Positions 18,150 to 26,639 of a DNA stretch of 64,000 nucleotides are shown here, piece by piece. This stretch comes from Rarobacter faecitabidus (GTDB taxonomy: Bacteria > Actinomycetota > Actinomycetes > Actinomycetales > Cellulomonadaceae). The stretch covers positions 744,001 to 808,000 of the forward strand of contig NZ_VFOS01000001.1 in the NCBI RefSeq assembly GCF_006716265.1. The letters are read 5' to 3'. The notes under the pieces were generated by a model. That model did not search any database, was not told the DNA's origin, and saw only the letters and a program-made list of their open reading frames with translations. Both the position numbers and the translations under genes were made by a program. Position 1 is the first letter of the stretch. Each line of letters begins with the position of its first letter.

Positions 18150-18853
18150 CGCTGACCCCGAGCCAACTCGCCCGCTATATCGATCACACGCTGCTCAAGC
18201 CCGAATCCACCCCTCGGGACGTCGCCGCGCTCGTCGCTGAAGCTGTCGAATTGGGGACGTACTCGGTGTGTATTTCGCCGTCGCAACTTCCGATCGAGGT
18301 TCCACCGCGGCTCAAGGTGGCTACCGTCTGCGGGTTTCCGTCCGGCGCTGTGCGCGCCGAGATCAAGGGCGCGGAGGCTGCGCTTGCGGTTCGCCAGGGT
18401 GCGGACGAGGTGGACATGGTGATCAACCTCGGTGCCGCCAAATCGGGGGATTGGGTACTCGTGGCGGGCGAGATCGGACGAGTTCGCCGTGACATCGACG
18501 AGGCTGCCGCTCAGCGCGGGGCCGTGGTCATCCTGAAGGTCATCATCGAATCCGCTGCGCTGTCGGACGATGAGATCGTCAAAGCCTGCGAAGCGACGCG
18601 GGATTCCGGTGCGAACTTCGTGAAGACTTCGACGGGATTCCACCCGGCGGGCGGGGCGAGCCTTCACGCCGTGGAACTCATGGCGAAGACGGTAGGAGAT
18701 CAACTCGGCATCAAAGCATCCGGGGGAATCCGGACCTGGCATGACGCCGTAGCGATGATCGATGCCGGCGCCACCCGACTGGGCGTCTCCGCGACCCGGG
18801 CGATCCTCGCAGGGGGAACCCCGGGCGGTGAGGGCGGCGACGGCGGGTATTGA
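18146..18853 (+). CDS. deoC: Deoxyribose-phosphate aldolase
   Basis: A 235-residue class I aldolase that splits deoxyribose-5-phosphate into acetaldehyde and glyceraldehyde-3-phosphate, the last step of deoxynucleoside breakdown. The Schiff-base Lys160 lies in VKTSTGF and the helper Lys190 in IKASGGIR. The ATG at 18146 overlaps the add stop. It ends the plus-strand run, 28 bases from the convergent mutase gene. Confidence 0.95.
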   Translation: MTLTPSQLARYIDHTLLKPESTPRDVAALVAEAVELGTYSVCISPSQLPIEVPPRLKVATVCGFPSGAVRAEIKGAEAALAVRQGADEVDMVINLGAAKSGDWVLVAGEIGRVRRDIDEAAAQRGAVVILKVIIESAALSDDEIVKACEATRDSGANFVKTSTGFHPAGGASLHAVELMAKTVGDQLGIKASGGIRTWHDAVAMIDAGATRLGVSATRAILAGGTPGGEGGDGGY

Positions 18854-18881
18854 TAGTCGGCCGAGGCGGTGTCAGTCGATG

Positions 18882-20627
18882 TCAGGCCGGCAGAACAACC
18901 GCGCCCAGGTCGCGCAGGCGCTCGGCGGCTCGCCGCCGGGCCTCGGCGATCTCCTCGGAAGTGGCGCCGCGGTCCAACGGCTCGATCACTTCCAGATACG
19001 CCTTCACCTTCGGTTCGGTGCCGCTCGGTCGAATCACCACGCGGGTACCGTCCGCCGCGAGCAGGCGCACACCCGGGGTGGGCGGCAGCCCGTCCACGCC
19101 CGCTCCGAGATCATCGACGAGCACGACGGGCGAACCGCCGAGTTCAGCCGGCGGAGCCGCCAGCACGCGACTAGTAGCCGCTACGAGGCTCGCCACATCG
19201 GCGTAGCGCCGGTTTACCTGACTGGTCAGATGCAACCCATGACGCCTGGCTAGATCATCCAGGGTGTCCATGACGCCTCGTCCCTCGCGCCTCAGCCGCG
19301 AGACGATGGTTGCGGCCCGCACGGCGGCGCTTATCCCGTCCTTGTCCCGGACGTGCCCGGGATCGACGCAGTAGCCGATGGCCTCCTCGTAGCCGAACAC
19401 CAGGTCGTCCACGCGCGAGATCCACTTGAATCCTGTGAGTGTCGCCCGATATTCGAGTCCGTGATGCTCTGCGATCCGGCCGAGTAGCCGCGAGGACACG
19501 ATCGAATTCGCGAGGAACTGCGTGCCCGGCGCGATACGCAGTCGGGCGGCGTGCTCGGCGGCGTCCTCGCCGAGCAGCGCACCGAGTTCGTCGCCGTGCA
19601 GCGCCCGCCAGCTACCTCCCCGATACGGGTCCCTGATTCCCACGGCGCACCGATCGGCATCGGGATCGACCGCGATGACGAGATCCGCCCGGGTGTGCGC
19701 GGCGAGTTCGAACGCGAGGTCCAGGGCGCCGGGCTCTTCCGGATTGGGGAACGCGACGGTCGGGAAATCGGGATCGGGCGCTGCCTGCTCCGGCACCAAC
19801 GTCACGTCGTCGAAACCCGCTATGCGCAGGGCGTCGATGAGTAGCGGCCCGCCGACCCCGTGCATCGGCGTCGCGACGATTCGCAGGGCTCCGGCTGCGG
19901 TCCCGCGCGGGATGGCGTGCTCGTAGCGTGCGACGACTTCGTCGCCTAAGTAGTCCCAGCCATCCAGAGCGCGGGGCACCGCCCTCGCCGGCGGTGCCTG
20001 CGCGATCCGAGCGGCGATCGCCGTGTCGTAGGGCGGGACGATCTGCGCCCCTTGTCCCGCGTCGGTCACGATTCGCCCGCCGAGGTAGACCTTGTAGCCA
20101 TTGTCGGCAGCCGGATTGTGGCTTGCCGTGACCATCACGCCAGCATCGGCATCCAGCGCGCGGACGGCGAACGCCAGCGTGGGCGTGGGTCGCGGGCCGT
20201 CGTACAGGGCGACGCGAATCCCGGCGGCCGTCAGGACTGCCGCCGTGTCGTGCGCAAAGGCCGACGACCGGTGCCTGGCGTCGAATCCCACGACGACGAA
20301 GGGGCGCGTCGCGGCCGGGTGCTCTTCCGAGGCTTGCAGAGCATCGTTGAGATATGCCGCGAGTCCCGCAGCCGCCCGGATGACGACCGCCCGATTCATG
20401 CGCGCGGGTCCGGCGGCCATCGCGCCACGCAGCCCGGCGGTGCCGAACTCCAGTGGCCCGGCGAATCTGTCGGCGAGTTCGTCAATCGCCGCCTGGGCAT
20501 CCAACGTGCCGCCTCGCGCGTCGGTGAGGAGTTGGACGAGTTCTGCTACGTCCTGCGGGTCGACGTCCTGCTCGATCCAATCTTCCACTGCTGCGAACAG
20601 GGGCAGCTCGTCCGTTGTGCCCGCCAT
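18882..20627 (-). CDS. Phospho-sugar mutase, probable phosphopentomutase (PGM2/PgcA type)
   Basis: A 581-residue alpha-D-phosphohexomutase-superfamily enzyme. The phosphoserine loop TASHNP gives Ser169, the metal loop is DPDADR, and the sugar-recognition loop is GYEEAIGY; a C-terminal phosphate-binding RPSGTEPK is also present. Length and the FGTAGLRG opening match PGM2-like enzymes, several of which act on pentose-1-phosphates. It is 3 bases downstream of punA and faces deoC, and no deoB is present. I therefore infer that it converts (deoxy)ribose-1-phosphate to the 5-phosphate here. A phosphoglucomutase or phosphomannomutase role cannot be excluded. Confidence 0.9.
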   Translation of the reverse strand: MAGTTDELPLFAAVEDWIEQDVDPQDVAELVQLLTDARGGTLDAQAAIDELADRFAGPLEFGTAGLRGAMAAGPARMNRAVVIRAAAGLAAYLNDALQASEEHPAATRPFVVVGFDARHRSSAFAHDTAAVLTAAGIRVALYDGPRPTPTLAFAVRALDADAGVMVTASHNPAADNGYKVYLGGRIVTDAGQGAQIVPPYDTAIAARIAQAPPARAVPRALDGWDYLGDEVVARYEHAIPRGTAAGALRIVATPMHGVGGPLLIDALRIAGFDDVTLVPEQAAPDPDFPTVAFPNPEEPGALDLAFELAAHTRADLVIAVDPDADRCAVGIRDPYRGGSWRALHGDELGALLGEDAAEHAARLRIAPGTQFLANSIVSSRLLGRIAEHHGLEYRATLTGFKWISRVDDLVFGYEEAIGYCVDPGHVRDKDGISAAVRAATIVSRLRREGRGVMDTLDDLARRHGLHLTSQVNRRYADVASLVAATSRVLAAPPAELGGSPVVLVDDLGAGVDGLPPTPGVRLLAADGTRVVIRPSGTEPKVKAYLEVIEPLDRGATSEEIAEARRRAAERLRDLGAVVLPA

Positions 20628-20630
20628 CGA

Positions 20631-21452
20631 TCAACTCGCGATCCGGTGAACGATGCGCGTCAACAGTTCGCTGATTCGTGGCCCGGCCTCGCGCCCGGCG
20701 GCCATCACCTCATCGTGAGACAGGGGGGTGGCGCTGATTCCTGCCGCCAGGTTCGTGACGAGCGAGATGCCGAGCACTTCGATTCCGGCCTGCCGAGCAG
20801 CGATCGCCTCCAGCGCGGTTGACATCCCGACGAGGTCGGCGCCAAGTGTTCCCGCCATTCGCACCTCCGCCGGGGTCTCGTACTGCGGGCCGTGGAACTG
20901 GGCGTAGACGCCTTCGGGGAGACTCGGATCGACCGCGCGGGCCAGATTCCGCAGGCGCTTGCTGTAGACCTCGGTGAGGTCCACGAAGTTGGGTCCGCGC
21001 AGCGGCGTCGCTCCGGTGAGATTGAGATGGTCGCTGATGAGCACCGGCGTGCCGGGCGCCCAGTCCGGGTTCAGCCCGCCGCAGCCATTCGTCAGCACGA
21101 GCGCGCGAGCCCCGGCCGCCGCTGCGGTACGCACCCCGTGGGCGACGGCATCCGTTCCGCGTCCCTCGTACAGGTGGGTTCGCGCTCCCAGGACGAGCGC
21201 GTGCGCGGCCGATCCAGCAAGCCGGATCGAGCGGAGCGTACCGCTGTGTCCTGGAACGCCCGAAGCAGCGAACCCGGGAATCTCGGACGCATCGACGGTC
21301 GCGACGGTTTCGCCCAGCAACTCCGCGGCGCCGCCCCAGCCGGAGCCGAGTACCACGGCGATCTCGTGGCCGTCGACGCCCGTGGCCACGGCCAACCGCT
21401 CTGCGGCGACACGCGCCAGTACAAACGGATCGGTCGGCAGCACGTCAGTCAT
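20631..21452 (-). CDS. punA: Purine-nucleoside phosphorylase
   Basis: A 273-residue PNP of the trimeric, low-molecular-mass type. It has GSGWGG near 37-42 for phosphate, VPGHSGTL with the conserved His, the purine-site HGPQYETPAEVR and the VGMSTALEAIAARQAG segment. It converts inosine and guanosine (and deoxy forms) to base plus pentose-1-phosphate for the mutase that follows 3 bases later. TAGGCT lies 6 bases before the ATG, which suggests a leaderless transcript. Confidence 0.95.
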   Translation of the reverse strand: MTDVLPTDPFVLARVAAERLAVATGVDGHEIAVVLGSGWGGAAELLGETVATVDASEIPGFAASGVPGHSGTLRSIRLAGSAAHALVLGARTHLYEGRGTDAVAHGVRTAAAAGARALVLTNGCGGLNPDWAPGTPVLISDHLNLTGATPLRGPNFVDLTEVYSKRLRNLARAVDPSLPEGVYAQFHGPQYETPAEVRMAGTLGADLVGMSTALEAIAARQAGIEVLGISLVTNLAAGISATPLSHDEVMAAGREAGPRISELLTRIVHRIAS

Positions 21453-21458
21453 AGGACG

Positions 21459-21464
21459 AGCCTA
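21459..21464 (-). promoter_or_regulatory. Predicted -10 of a leaderless punA promoter
   Basis: Minus strand TAGGCT ends 6 bases before the punA ATG, so the transcript would begin at or next to the start codon. No ribosome site lies between. The -35 is not clear. Confidence 0.45.
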
Positions 21465-21516
21465 CTAGTGAAGCTGTCCCGTGGATCGGTGAAGCGAAGC
21501 GCGGTTCCCTACCCGA

Positions 21517-22758
21517 TCACACCGTCGTGGCGACGAGGGCGACGTTGTGGCCGCCGAATCCGAACGAGTTGTTGATCGCGGCGAGATCGCCCGCAGGCAA
21601 CTCGCGGGGAGTGTCGCGCACCAGGTCGAGCGTCAGCTCGGGGTCGGGATTCGCGACGTTGATTGTCGGGGGTGCCAGGCGGTTTTCGAGTGCGAGGACC
21701 GTGAAGATCGTCTCGATGGCGCCGGCTCCGCCCAGCAGGTGTCCGGTCATCGACTTAGTGGCAGAGAGCGTCACCTGATCCGCGACGTCGCCCAGCAGCG
21801 TGCGAATAGAGCGGGCCTCGATCAGGTCACCGACCTTCGTCGACGTGGCGTGGGCGTTGACGTGATGTACGTCGGATGCCGCAACGCCGGCGTCCTTGAG
21901 GGCCGACTCCATGGCCGTAATCTGGCCCCGCCCGTTCGGCTCTGGCGACGTGATGTGGTAGCCGTCGGAGGACAGACCGACGCCGGAGAGGCGGGCGTAG
22001 ATGCGCGCGCCGCGAGCGCGAGCGTGCTCCTCCGATTCGAGGATCACGATTCCCGCCCCCTCGCCGATAACGAAGCCGTCGCGGTCGATGTCGTAGGGGC
22101 GCGATGCGCCGGCGGGGTCATCGTTGCGTAGTGACAGGGTGCGCGAGGCCGCGAACGCCGCAATGGGCAGCGGGTGGATAGTGGCCTCGGTCCCGCCGGC
22201 GATGACGATGTCGGCCCGGCCGGTGCGGATCATGTCGATGCCGTAGCCGATGGCCTCGGCGCCAGACGCGCAGGCGGAAACCAGCGCGTGCGCGCCAGCT
22301 TGCGCCTTGAACTCGAGTTCCACGTAGGCCGTGGCGGAGTTGGGCATGAGCATCGGGACGGTCATGGGCAGGACCCGGCGCGCCCCCCGTTCACGCAGTG
22401 TGTCCCAGCCGTTCAGCGTGGTCCAGATGCCACCGATGCCGCTCGAAACGACGGTGCCGATGCGCGTGGGGTCGAGTTCGGGAGAGCCCGCGTCGGCCCA
22501 CGCCTCGCGCGCCGCGATCATCGCGTACTGAGCAGAAGGGTCCATGCGCTTGATCTCCGGCACCGGTAGTACCTCGGAGGGCTGGACCTTGATGGTGGCT
22601 GCGAAGTCGACGGGAATTCCGTACTTCTCGGCCCAGTCGTTGTCCATGGTCCGCGCACCGGCAGTTCCTGCGAGCGCCGCCTCCCAGGTCGATGGAACGT
22701 CGCCTCCGAGAGGGGTCGTCGCACCAAGACCGGTGACTACTACGTTCGGACGGGTCAT
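21517..22758 (-). CDS. fabF: Beta-ketoacyl-ACP synthase II
   Basis: A 413-residue elongating condensing enzyme of type II fatty-acid synthesis. The Cys-His-His triad is Cys163 in SACASGAEAIG, His303 in NAHATST and His340 in SMTGHLLGG, with the family glycine-rich end NNSFGFGGHN. It is the last gene of the fabD-fabH-acpP-fabF run on the minus strand. A 155-base gap with a long hairpin separates it from acpP, probably lowering its expression relative to ACP. Confidence 0.96.
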   Translation of the reverse strand: MTRPNVVVTGLGATTPLGGDVPSTWEAALAGTAGARTMDNDWAEKYGIPVDFAATIKVQPSEVLPVPEIKRMDPSAQYAMIAAREAWADAGSPELDPTRIGTVVSSGIGGIWTTLNGWDTLRERGARRVLPMTVPMLMPNSATAYVELEFKAQAGAHALVSACASGAEAIGYGIDMIRTGRADIVIAGGTEATIHPLPIAAFAASRTLSLRNDDPAGASRPYDIDRDGFVIGEGAGIVILESEEHARARGARIYARLSGVGLSSDGYHITSPEPNGRGQITAMESALKDAGVAASDVHHVNAHATSTKVGDLIEARSIRTLLGDVADQVTLSATKSMTGHLLGGAGAIETIFTVLALENRLAPPTINVANPDPELTLDLVRDTPRELPAGDLAAINNSFGFGGHNVALVATTV

Positions 22759-22863
22759 TGCTGTCTCCTGATGGCTACCTGGTGCTCGCGCTGTGTGCCG
22801 GTGGTCCCATTGCCGCCGACGGCGAGGGGAGTCGCGCTAGGCGCGCGCGGTGTCGATCGTGAT

Positions 22864-22903
22864 CGGGTGCGGGGCGGACGAGGTCCCGTTCGCCCCGCAC
22901 CCG
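22864..22903 (-). terminator. Hairpin between acpP and fabF (attenuator)
   Basis: Perfect 13-base arms (22864-22876 and 22891-22903) around a 14-base loop, 11 bases past the acpP stop. There is no T-run, which suits partial termination or mRNA 3'-end stabilisation of acpP. Confidence 0.75.
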
Positions 22904-22913
22904 GAAGGATGCG

Positions 22914-23162
22914 TCAGTCCTGCGCGTTCGTGATGAACGAAACGGCATCGCCAACCGTGGTGAGGTTCTTGACCTCGTCGTCGGGGATGGTGACGCTGAA
23001 CTTGTCCTCGGCCTGAGCAACGATCGTCATCATCGACAGTGAGTCGATGTCGAGGTCGTCCGTGAAGGACTTCTCCGAAGCGACATCGGCAGCGTCGATG
23101 CCGGTCTCTTCAACGATGATCTCGGTCAGGCCGGCCAGAACTTCAGACTCGGAAAGTGCCAT
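22914..23162 (-). CDS. acpP: Acyl carrier protein
   Basis: An 82-residue acidic four-helix carrier. The phosphopantetheine site is Ser41 in DIDSLSM. TAAGGAG sits just upstream of the ATG, a good ribosome site. It carries acyl chains between FabH, FabF and FabD. It lies 48 bases downstream of fabH. The hairpin that follows it fits the high ACP level cells need. Confidence 0.96.
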   Translation of the reverse strand: MALSESEVLAGLTEIIVEETGIDAADVASEKSFTDDLDIDSLSMMTIVAQAEDKFSVTIPDDEVKNLTTVGDAVSFITNAQD

Positions 23163-23210
23163 GGTGACTCCTTAGGGCAGGTGTTGTTGGGTTGGATGAT
23201 GCGATGGCAA

Positions 23211-24206
23211 TTACGGAAGAACGATTACTTGCGCGCCATACGCGAGGCCGGCCCCGAACCCGATCTGCAGGGCGAGGTCGCCGGAGCGAACCTGACCCTC
23301 CCGGTAGAGGCGTTCGGTGGCCAATGGGATCGACGCGGCCGAGGTGTTACCCGTGTCCGCGATATCCCGTCCGATGGCGATGCCATCCGGAAGATTGAGT
23401 TGCTTCGCCATCTGGTCGATGATCCGCATGTTCGCCTGGTGGGGGATGAACGCCTGCAGATCCGCCGACTGGATCCCTGCGGCGTCGATCGCCTCCTGGG
23501 CCACCTTGGACATCTGGAAACTGGCCCACTTGAACACGGCCGGGCCCTCCTGGCGGAGCGTCGGCCAACTTCCCGACTCGATGGCGCGGTGCCAGTCCTC
23601 GGTTTGGTAGATGAGGTCCGCTCGTCCACCGTCGGCGCCCCAGACGGTGGGGCCGATACCAGGGAAGTCGGACGGACCCACCACGGCCGCGCCCGCGCCG
23701 TCGCCGAGCAGGAAGGAGATCGAACGATCCGTCGGGTCGATGAAGTCGGACATCTTTTCGGCGCCGATCACCAGCACGTACTTGGCGGCGCCAGAGCGGA
23801 TGAGCGCATCCGCCTGGGCGATGCCATAGGTGTAGCCCGCGCACGCCGCGGAGATGTCGTAAGCCGCTGCGGGCGTTGCTCCGATTCGGTCCGCGATCTG
23901 CGTCGCGGCGGCGGGCGTCTGCCGGAAGTACGTGACCGTCGACACGATCACGGTGTCGAGTTGGCCCGCATCGATTCCTGCGTGTTCGAGGGCGAGGCGC
24001 GCGGCCTGCTCGGAGAGATCGATGACGCTCACGGAGGAGTCCGCGCGGCGGCGGGTGATGATGCCCGTGCGCTGCTGAATCCACTCGTCCGACGAATCGA
24101 TCGGTTCGATGATGTCCGCGTTCGGAACCACGTTCTCGCCGCGGACTCCGCCGATCCCGAGTACTCGCGAGTGCGCGGTCGTCGCGGCCTGCTTGATGGT
24201 GGTCAC
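23211..24206 (-). CDS. fabH: Beta-ketoacyl-ACP synthase III
   Basis: A 331-residue initiating condensing enzyme that joins an acyl-CoA primer with malonyl-ACP. The catalytic triad is Cys122 in SAACAGYTYG, His256 in PHQANMR and Asn287 in GNTSAAS. In actinobacteria FabH primer choice sets the proportion of branched chains, but specificity cannot be read from this sequence. It sits 16 bases after fabD and 48 bases before acpP. Confidence 0.96.
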   Translation of the reverse strand: MTTIKQAATTAHSRVLGIGGVRGENVVPNADIIEPIDSSDEWIQQRTGIITRRRADSSVSVIDLSEQAARLALEHAGIDAGQLDTVIVSTVTYFRQTPAAATQIADRIGATPAAAYDISAACAGYTYGIAQADALIRSGAAKYVLVIGAEKMSDFIDPTDRSISFLLGDGAGAAVVGPSDFPGIGPTVWGADGGRADLIYQTEDWHRAIESGSWPTLRQEGPAVFKWASFQMSKVAQEAIDAAGIQSADLQAFIPHQANMRIIDQMAKQLNLPDGIAIGRDIADTGNTSAASIPLATERLYREGQVRSGDLALQIGFGAGLAYGAQVIVLP

Positions 24207-24222
24207 TTGAGTCAGATCTCCG

Positions 24223-25155
24223 TCATTCGTTGGTTGCGTGATCGCTGATGAGCGCGCGGGCTGCGGTCAGATCCTCCGGCGACTTCAGCGCCACGGCAGG
24301 AACGCCCTTGAGCGAGCGCCGGGCAAGACCCGTCAGCACTCCGCCGGGTAAGAGTTCCACGAGTGCCGTGACGCCGCGCTGCTGGATTGTTTCCTGGCAC
24401 AGGTCCCAGCGTACTGGGGAGGCGACCTGATTGACGAGACGGGCAAGCACTTCACTGCCCGATGTGGCCGCATCGAGCACGGCCCCGTCTGCGTTCGAGA
24501 GGAGGGGAATGGTCGGGGACTGCGCGGTCCAGGTCGCGCTCGCGGCGCGGAATTCGTCCCGGGCACCTGCCATGAAGCGCGAGTGGAACGCCCCGGCGAC
24601 CGCAAGGGGAATCACGCGGCTGCGTGCGGGTGCTCGCTCGGCCAGAGCAGCGAGTTCCGGCAGCCCGCCGGCCGCCACGATCTGGCCACCGCCATTCATG
24701 TTTGCGGGCGTCAAGCCGAGGTCGTTGATCACGGCAAGAACCTCGTCCTCATCGCCGCCCACGACGGCGCTCATGCCCGATGGTTCGGCCGCGGCGGCGC
24801 GAGCCATCGCCTGGGATCGCAGGGCCACGAGGGAAACAGCGGATGGCCCCGAGAAGACCCCCGCCACTGCTGCCGCGGCGAATTCTCCGACCGAATGGCC
24901 GCCGGTCACGCCTATGGATTTCGTGTCGACATCGAGTGCGGCCAGCGCGATCAGCGACGACGCGACGATAAGCGGCTGGGCGACCGCCGTATCGCGAATC
25001 GTGTCGGCATCCGATTCGGTGCCGTGCAGCCGCAGATCGATTTTCGATGCGTCGCTCAGTTCCGCGACGAGTTGCTCGATTCCGGGAATCTCGAGCCACG
25101 GCGAGAGCATGCCTGGGGTCTGGGAGCCCTGTCCAGGGCATAGGAGAGCTAGCAC
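24223..25155 (-). CDS. fabD: Malonyl-CoA:ACP transacylase
   Basis: A 310-residue transacylase that loads malonate onto ACP. It opens with LLCPGQGSQTPGM. The nucleophile is Ser88 in GHSVGE, followed by the SQAMARAA arginine region and a central GAFHSRFM with the catalytic His. It is the first enzyme gene of the cluster, 55 bases downstream of the fasR stop. The short gap means it may share a transcript with fasR or start from a promoter inside the fasR 3' end. Confidence 0.95.
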   Translation of the reverse strand: MLALLCPGQGSQTPGMLSPWLEIPGIEQLVAELSDASKIDLRLHGTESDADTIRDTAVAQPLIVASSLIALAALDVDTKSIGVTGGHSVGEFAAAAVAGVFSGPSAVSLVALRSQAMARAAAAEPSGMSAVVGGDEDEVLAVINDLGLTPANMNGGGQIVAAGGLPELAALAERAPARSRVIPLAVAGAFHSRFMAGARDEFRAASATWTAQSPTIPLLSNADGAVLDAATSGSEVLARLVNQVASPVRWDLCQETIQQRGVTALVELLPGGVLTGLARRSLKGVPAVALKSPEDLTAARALISDHATNE

Positions 25156-25210
25156 TTATCTACCTTGCATGATCGGTGGGGGTTTTCCCCGGTTACGACG
25201 CGCACAACAG

Positions 25211-26425
25211 TCATCGCCCAGTTTGTCGCTTTCCTACAATCGCCTGGCGAGCGGCAGCCAGCGATCCCACTGCGAGTGCGATCTGCAGCACAAATGACTC
25301 GCGCGCCTCCAGCGGATCCCAGCCCGACACCTCCGAGACCTTCTTGAGGCGGTACCGGACGGTGTTCGGGTGGACGTACAGGTCCCGCGCCGCAGCCTCC
25401 AGCGATCTGCCCGTCCCCAGGTAGGCGCGAAGCGTTTCGAGCACGGTCCCGCCCGCCGATTGGAGGGGTCGGTACACGTTCTCGATGAGGGTGGATGTGG
25501 CCGTGTCGTCGCCGATGAGCACGCGTTCGGGAAGGAGGTCGTCCGCGAAGACGGGTCGTGGTGCGTGCGACCACGCGGCCACCGCCTCCATGCCCCGGAT
25601 CGCGGCGACTGCGGATCGGGACGAGTCCGCGAGGCCGCTCGCGGTCGGGCCGATGACGACGGGACCGGGAGCGAGCCTGGCGAGGAGGGCGTGCACGGCT
25701 CCCGCCAAGTCGCCCTCTCCGCCCAGCACGATGACCGCACGGGATCCCTGAATCGAGACGAGTGCGTCGCGTGCGCTGCGCCGGGCGATCCGTCGCAGGT
25801 CGGCCGTGCGATGCTCGTCGAGGCTGTCGTCGATGGACGCGACGACTACGATCACCTCGCCTTGACCGCTCCAACCCAGCGCCGCGGCTCGCGACTGAAC
25901 CGACTCGTTCGTGTCGCCGCGAACGATCGCGTCGACGATAAGCGCCTCGAGTCGCGCGTCCCAGGCACCGCGGGCCTCCGCGGTGCGGGCGTAGACCTCT
26001 GCGGCGGAGAAGGCAACCTCGCGTGAGAAGCGGAGCACGGCCTCGCGCAGATCCCGCTCGGTTCCGGGCTCGGCGATCTGTTCCGCCTGGGCCTCGACGA
26101 CCTCGACGATCGAGCGGACGATGTGCACCGTGTGCTGCAGTGAGATGGACCGGGTGAGTTCCGGCGGCGCCGAGGCGAACATTTCGCCGACGCCGCTGGG
26201 AGGTCGAGTGGGGTCCTCGTACCAGGTGATGAATGCGCTGATGCCAGATTGGGCTACGACCCCCACGAAGGACCGATCCTCGGTCGACAGCGTCCGGTAC
26301 CACGGAACGTCCGATTCCAGTTTCCGCAGAGTACTGCTGGTAAGAACGCCGATGGCGTCCCGCACTCGCTGGAGGTTCGCGGGAGTGCCGGCGGCAGTCG
26401 CCACCTGCTCGCGTTCGCTTCGCAT
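25211..26425 (-). CDS. fasR: PucR-type regulator of fatty-acid synthesis, FasR homologue
   Basis: About 404 residues from the ATG at 26425; the frame is open further upstream but that part lacks family sequence. A large N-terminal sensor/GGDEF-like region ends in a PucR helix-turn-helix at about 325-375 (GRSLEAAARDLYVHPNTVRY). In Streptomyces coelicolor the PucR-type FasR gene sits directly upstream of fabD-fabH-acpP-fabF and activates it; the arrangement here is the same, so orthology is well supported by context. An acyl-CoA ligand, as in other fatty-acid regulators, is an inference. A 10-base palindrome lies upstream of its start. Confidence 0.88.
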   Translation of the reverse strand: MRSEREQVATAAGTPANLQRVRDAIGVLTSSTLRKLESDVPWYRTLSTEDRSFVGVVAQSGISAFITWYEDPTRPPSGVGEMFASAPPELTRSISLQHTVHIVRSIVEVVEAQAEQIAEPGTERDLREAVLRFSREVAFSAAEVYARTAEARGAWDARLEALIVDAIVRGDTNESVQSRAAALGWSGQGEVIVVVASIDDSLDEHRTADLRRIARRSARDALVSIQGSRAVIVLGGEGDLAGAVHALLARLAPGPVVIGPTASGLADSSRSAVAAIRGMEAVAAWSHAPRPVFADDLLPERVLIGDDTATSTLIENVYRPLQSAGGTVLETLRAYLGTGRSLEAAARDLYVHPNTVRYRLKKVSEVSGWDPLEARESFVLQIALAVGSLAAARQAIVGKRQTGR

Positions 26426-26453
26426 ACGTGGAGCATACGGTGCGTTTGTGGAT

Positions 26454-26463
26454 TTTGTACAAA
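26454..26463. promoter_or_regulatory. Palindrome upstream of fasR, candidate operator
   Basis: TTTGTACAAA is a perfect 10-base palindrome, 29 bases before the fasR ATG, in an AT-rich patch within GC-rich DNA. Autoregulation is possible. No second copy is seen at fabD. Confidence 0.4.
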
Positions 26464-26570
26464 TCTTCGGTGTGGTGACCGCCGTGTAGTAAGCGGCTTC
26501 CCCGCGTATCCGGTGAAGGATAGCCGGTCGCACCAACGCTTGTTTGTGCAGATGATGCAAGCGGACCAGT

Positions 26571-26608
26571 GGCATGGGGGCGTGGCCGTCCGGCCACGCC
26601 CCCATGCC
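26571..26608 (-). terminator. Very stable terminator of aceE
   Basis: Perfect 17-base arms (26571-26587 and 26592-26608) with a 4-base loop, 32 bases beyond the aceE stop. There is no T-run. It insulates aceE from the fasR promoter region. Confidence 0.82.
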
Positions 26609-26639
26609 AATCCTGAGTGGATTACGCCTGCGTCCCCGC

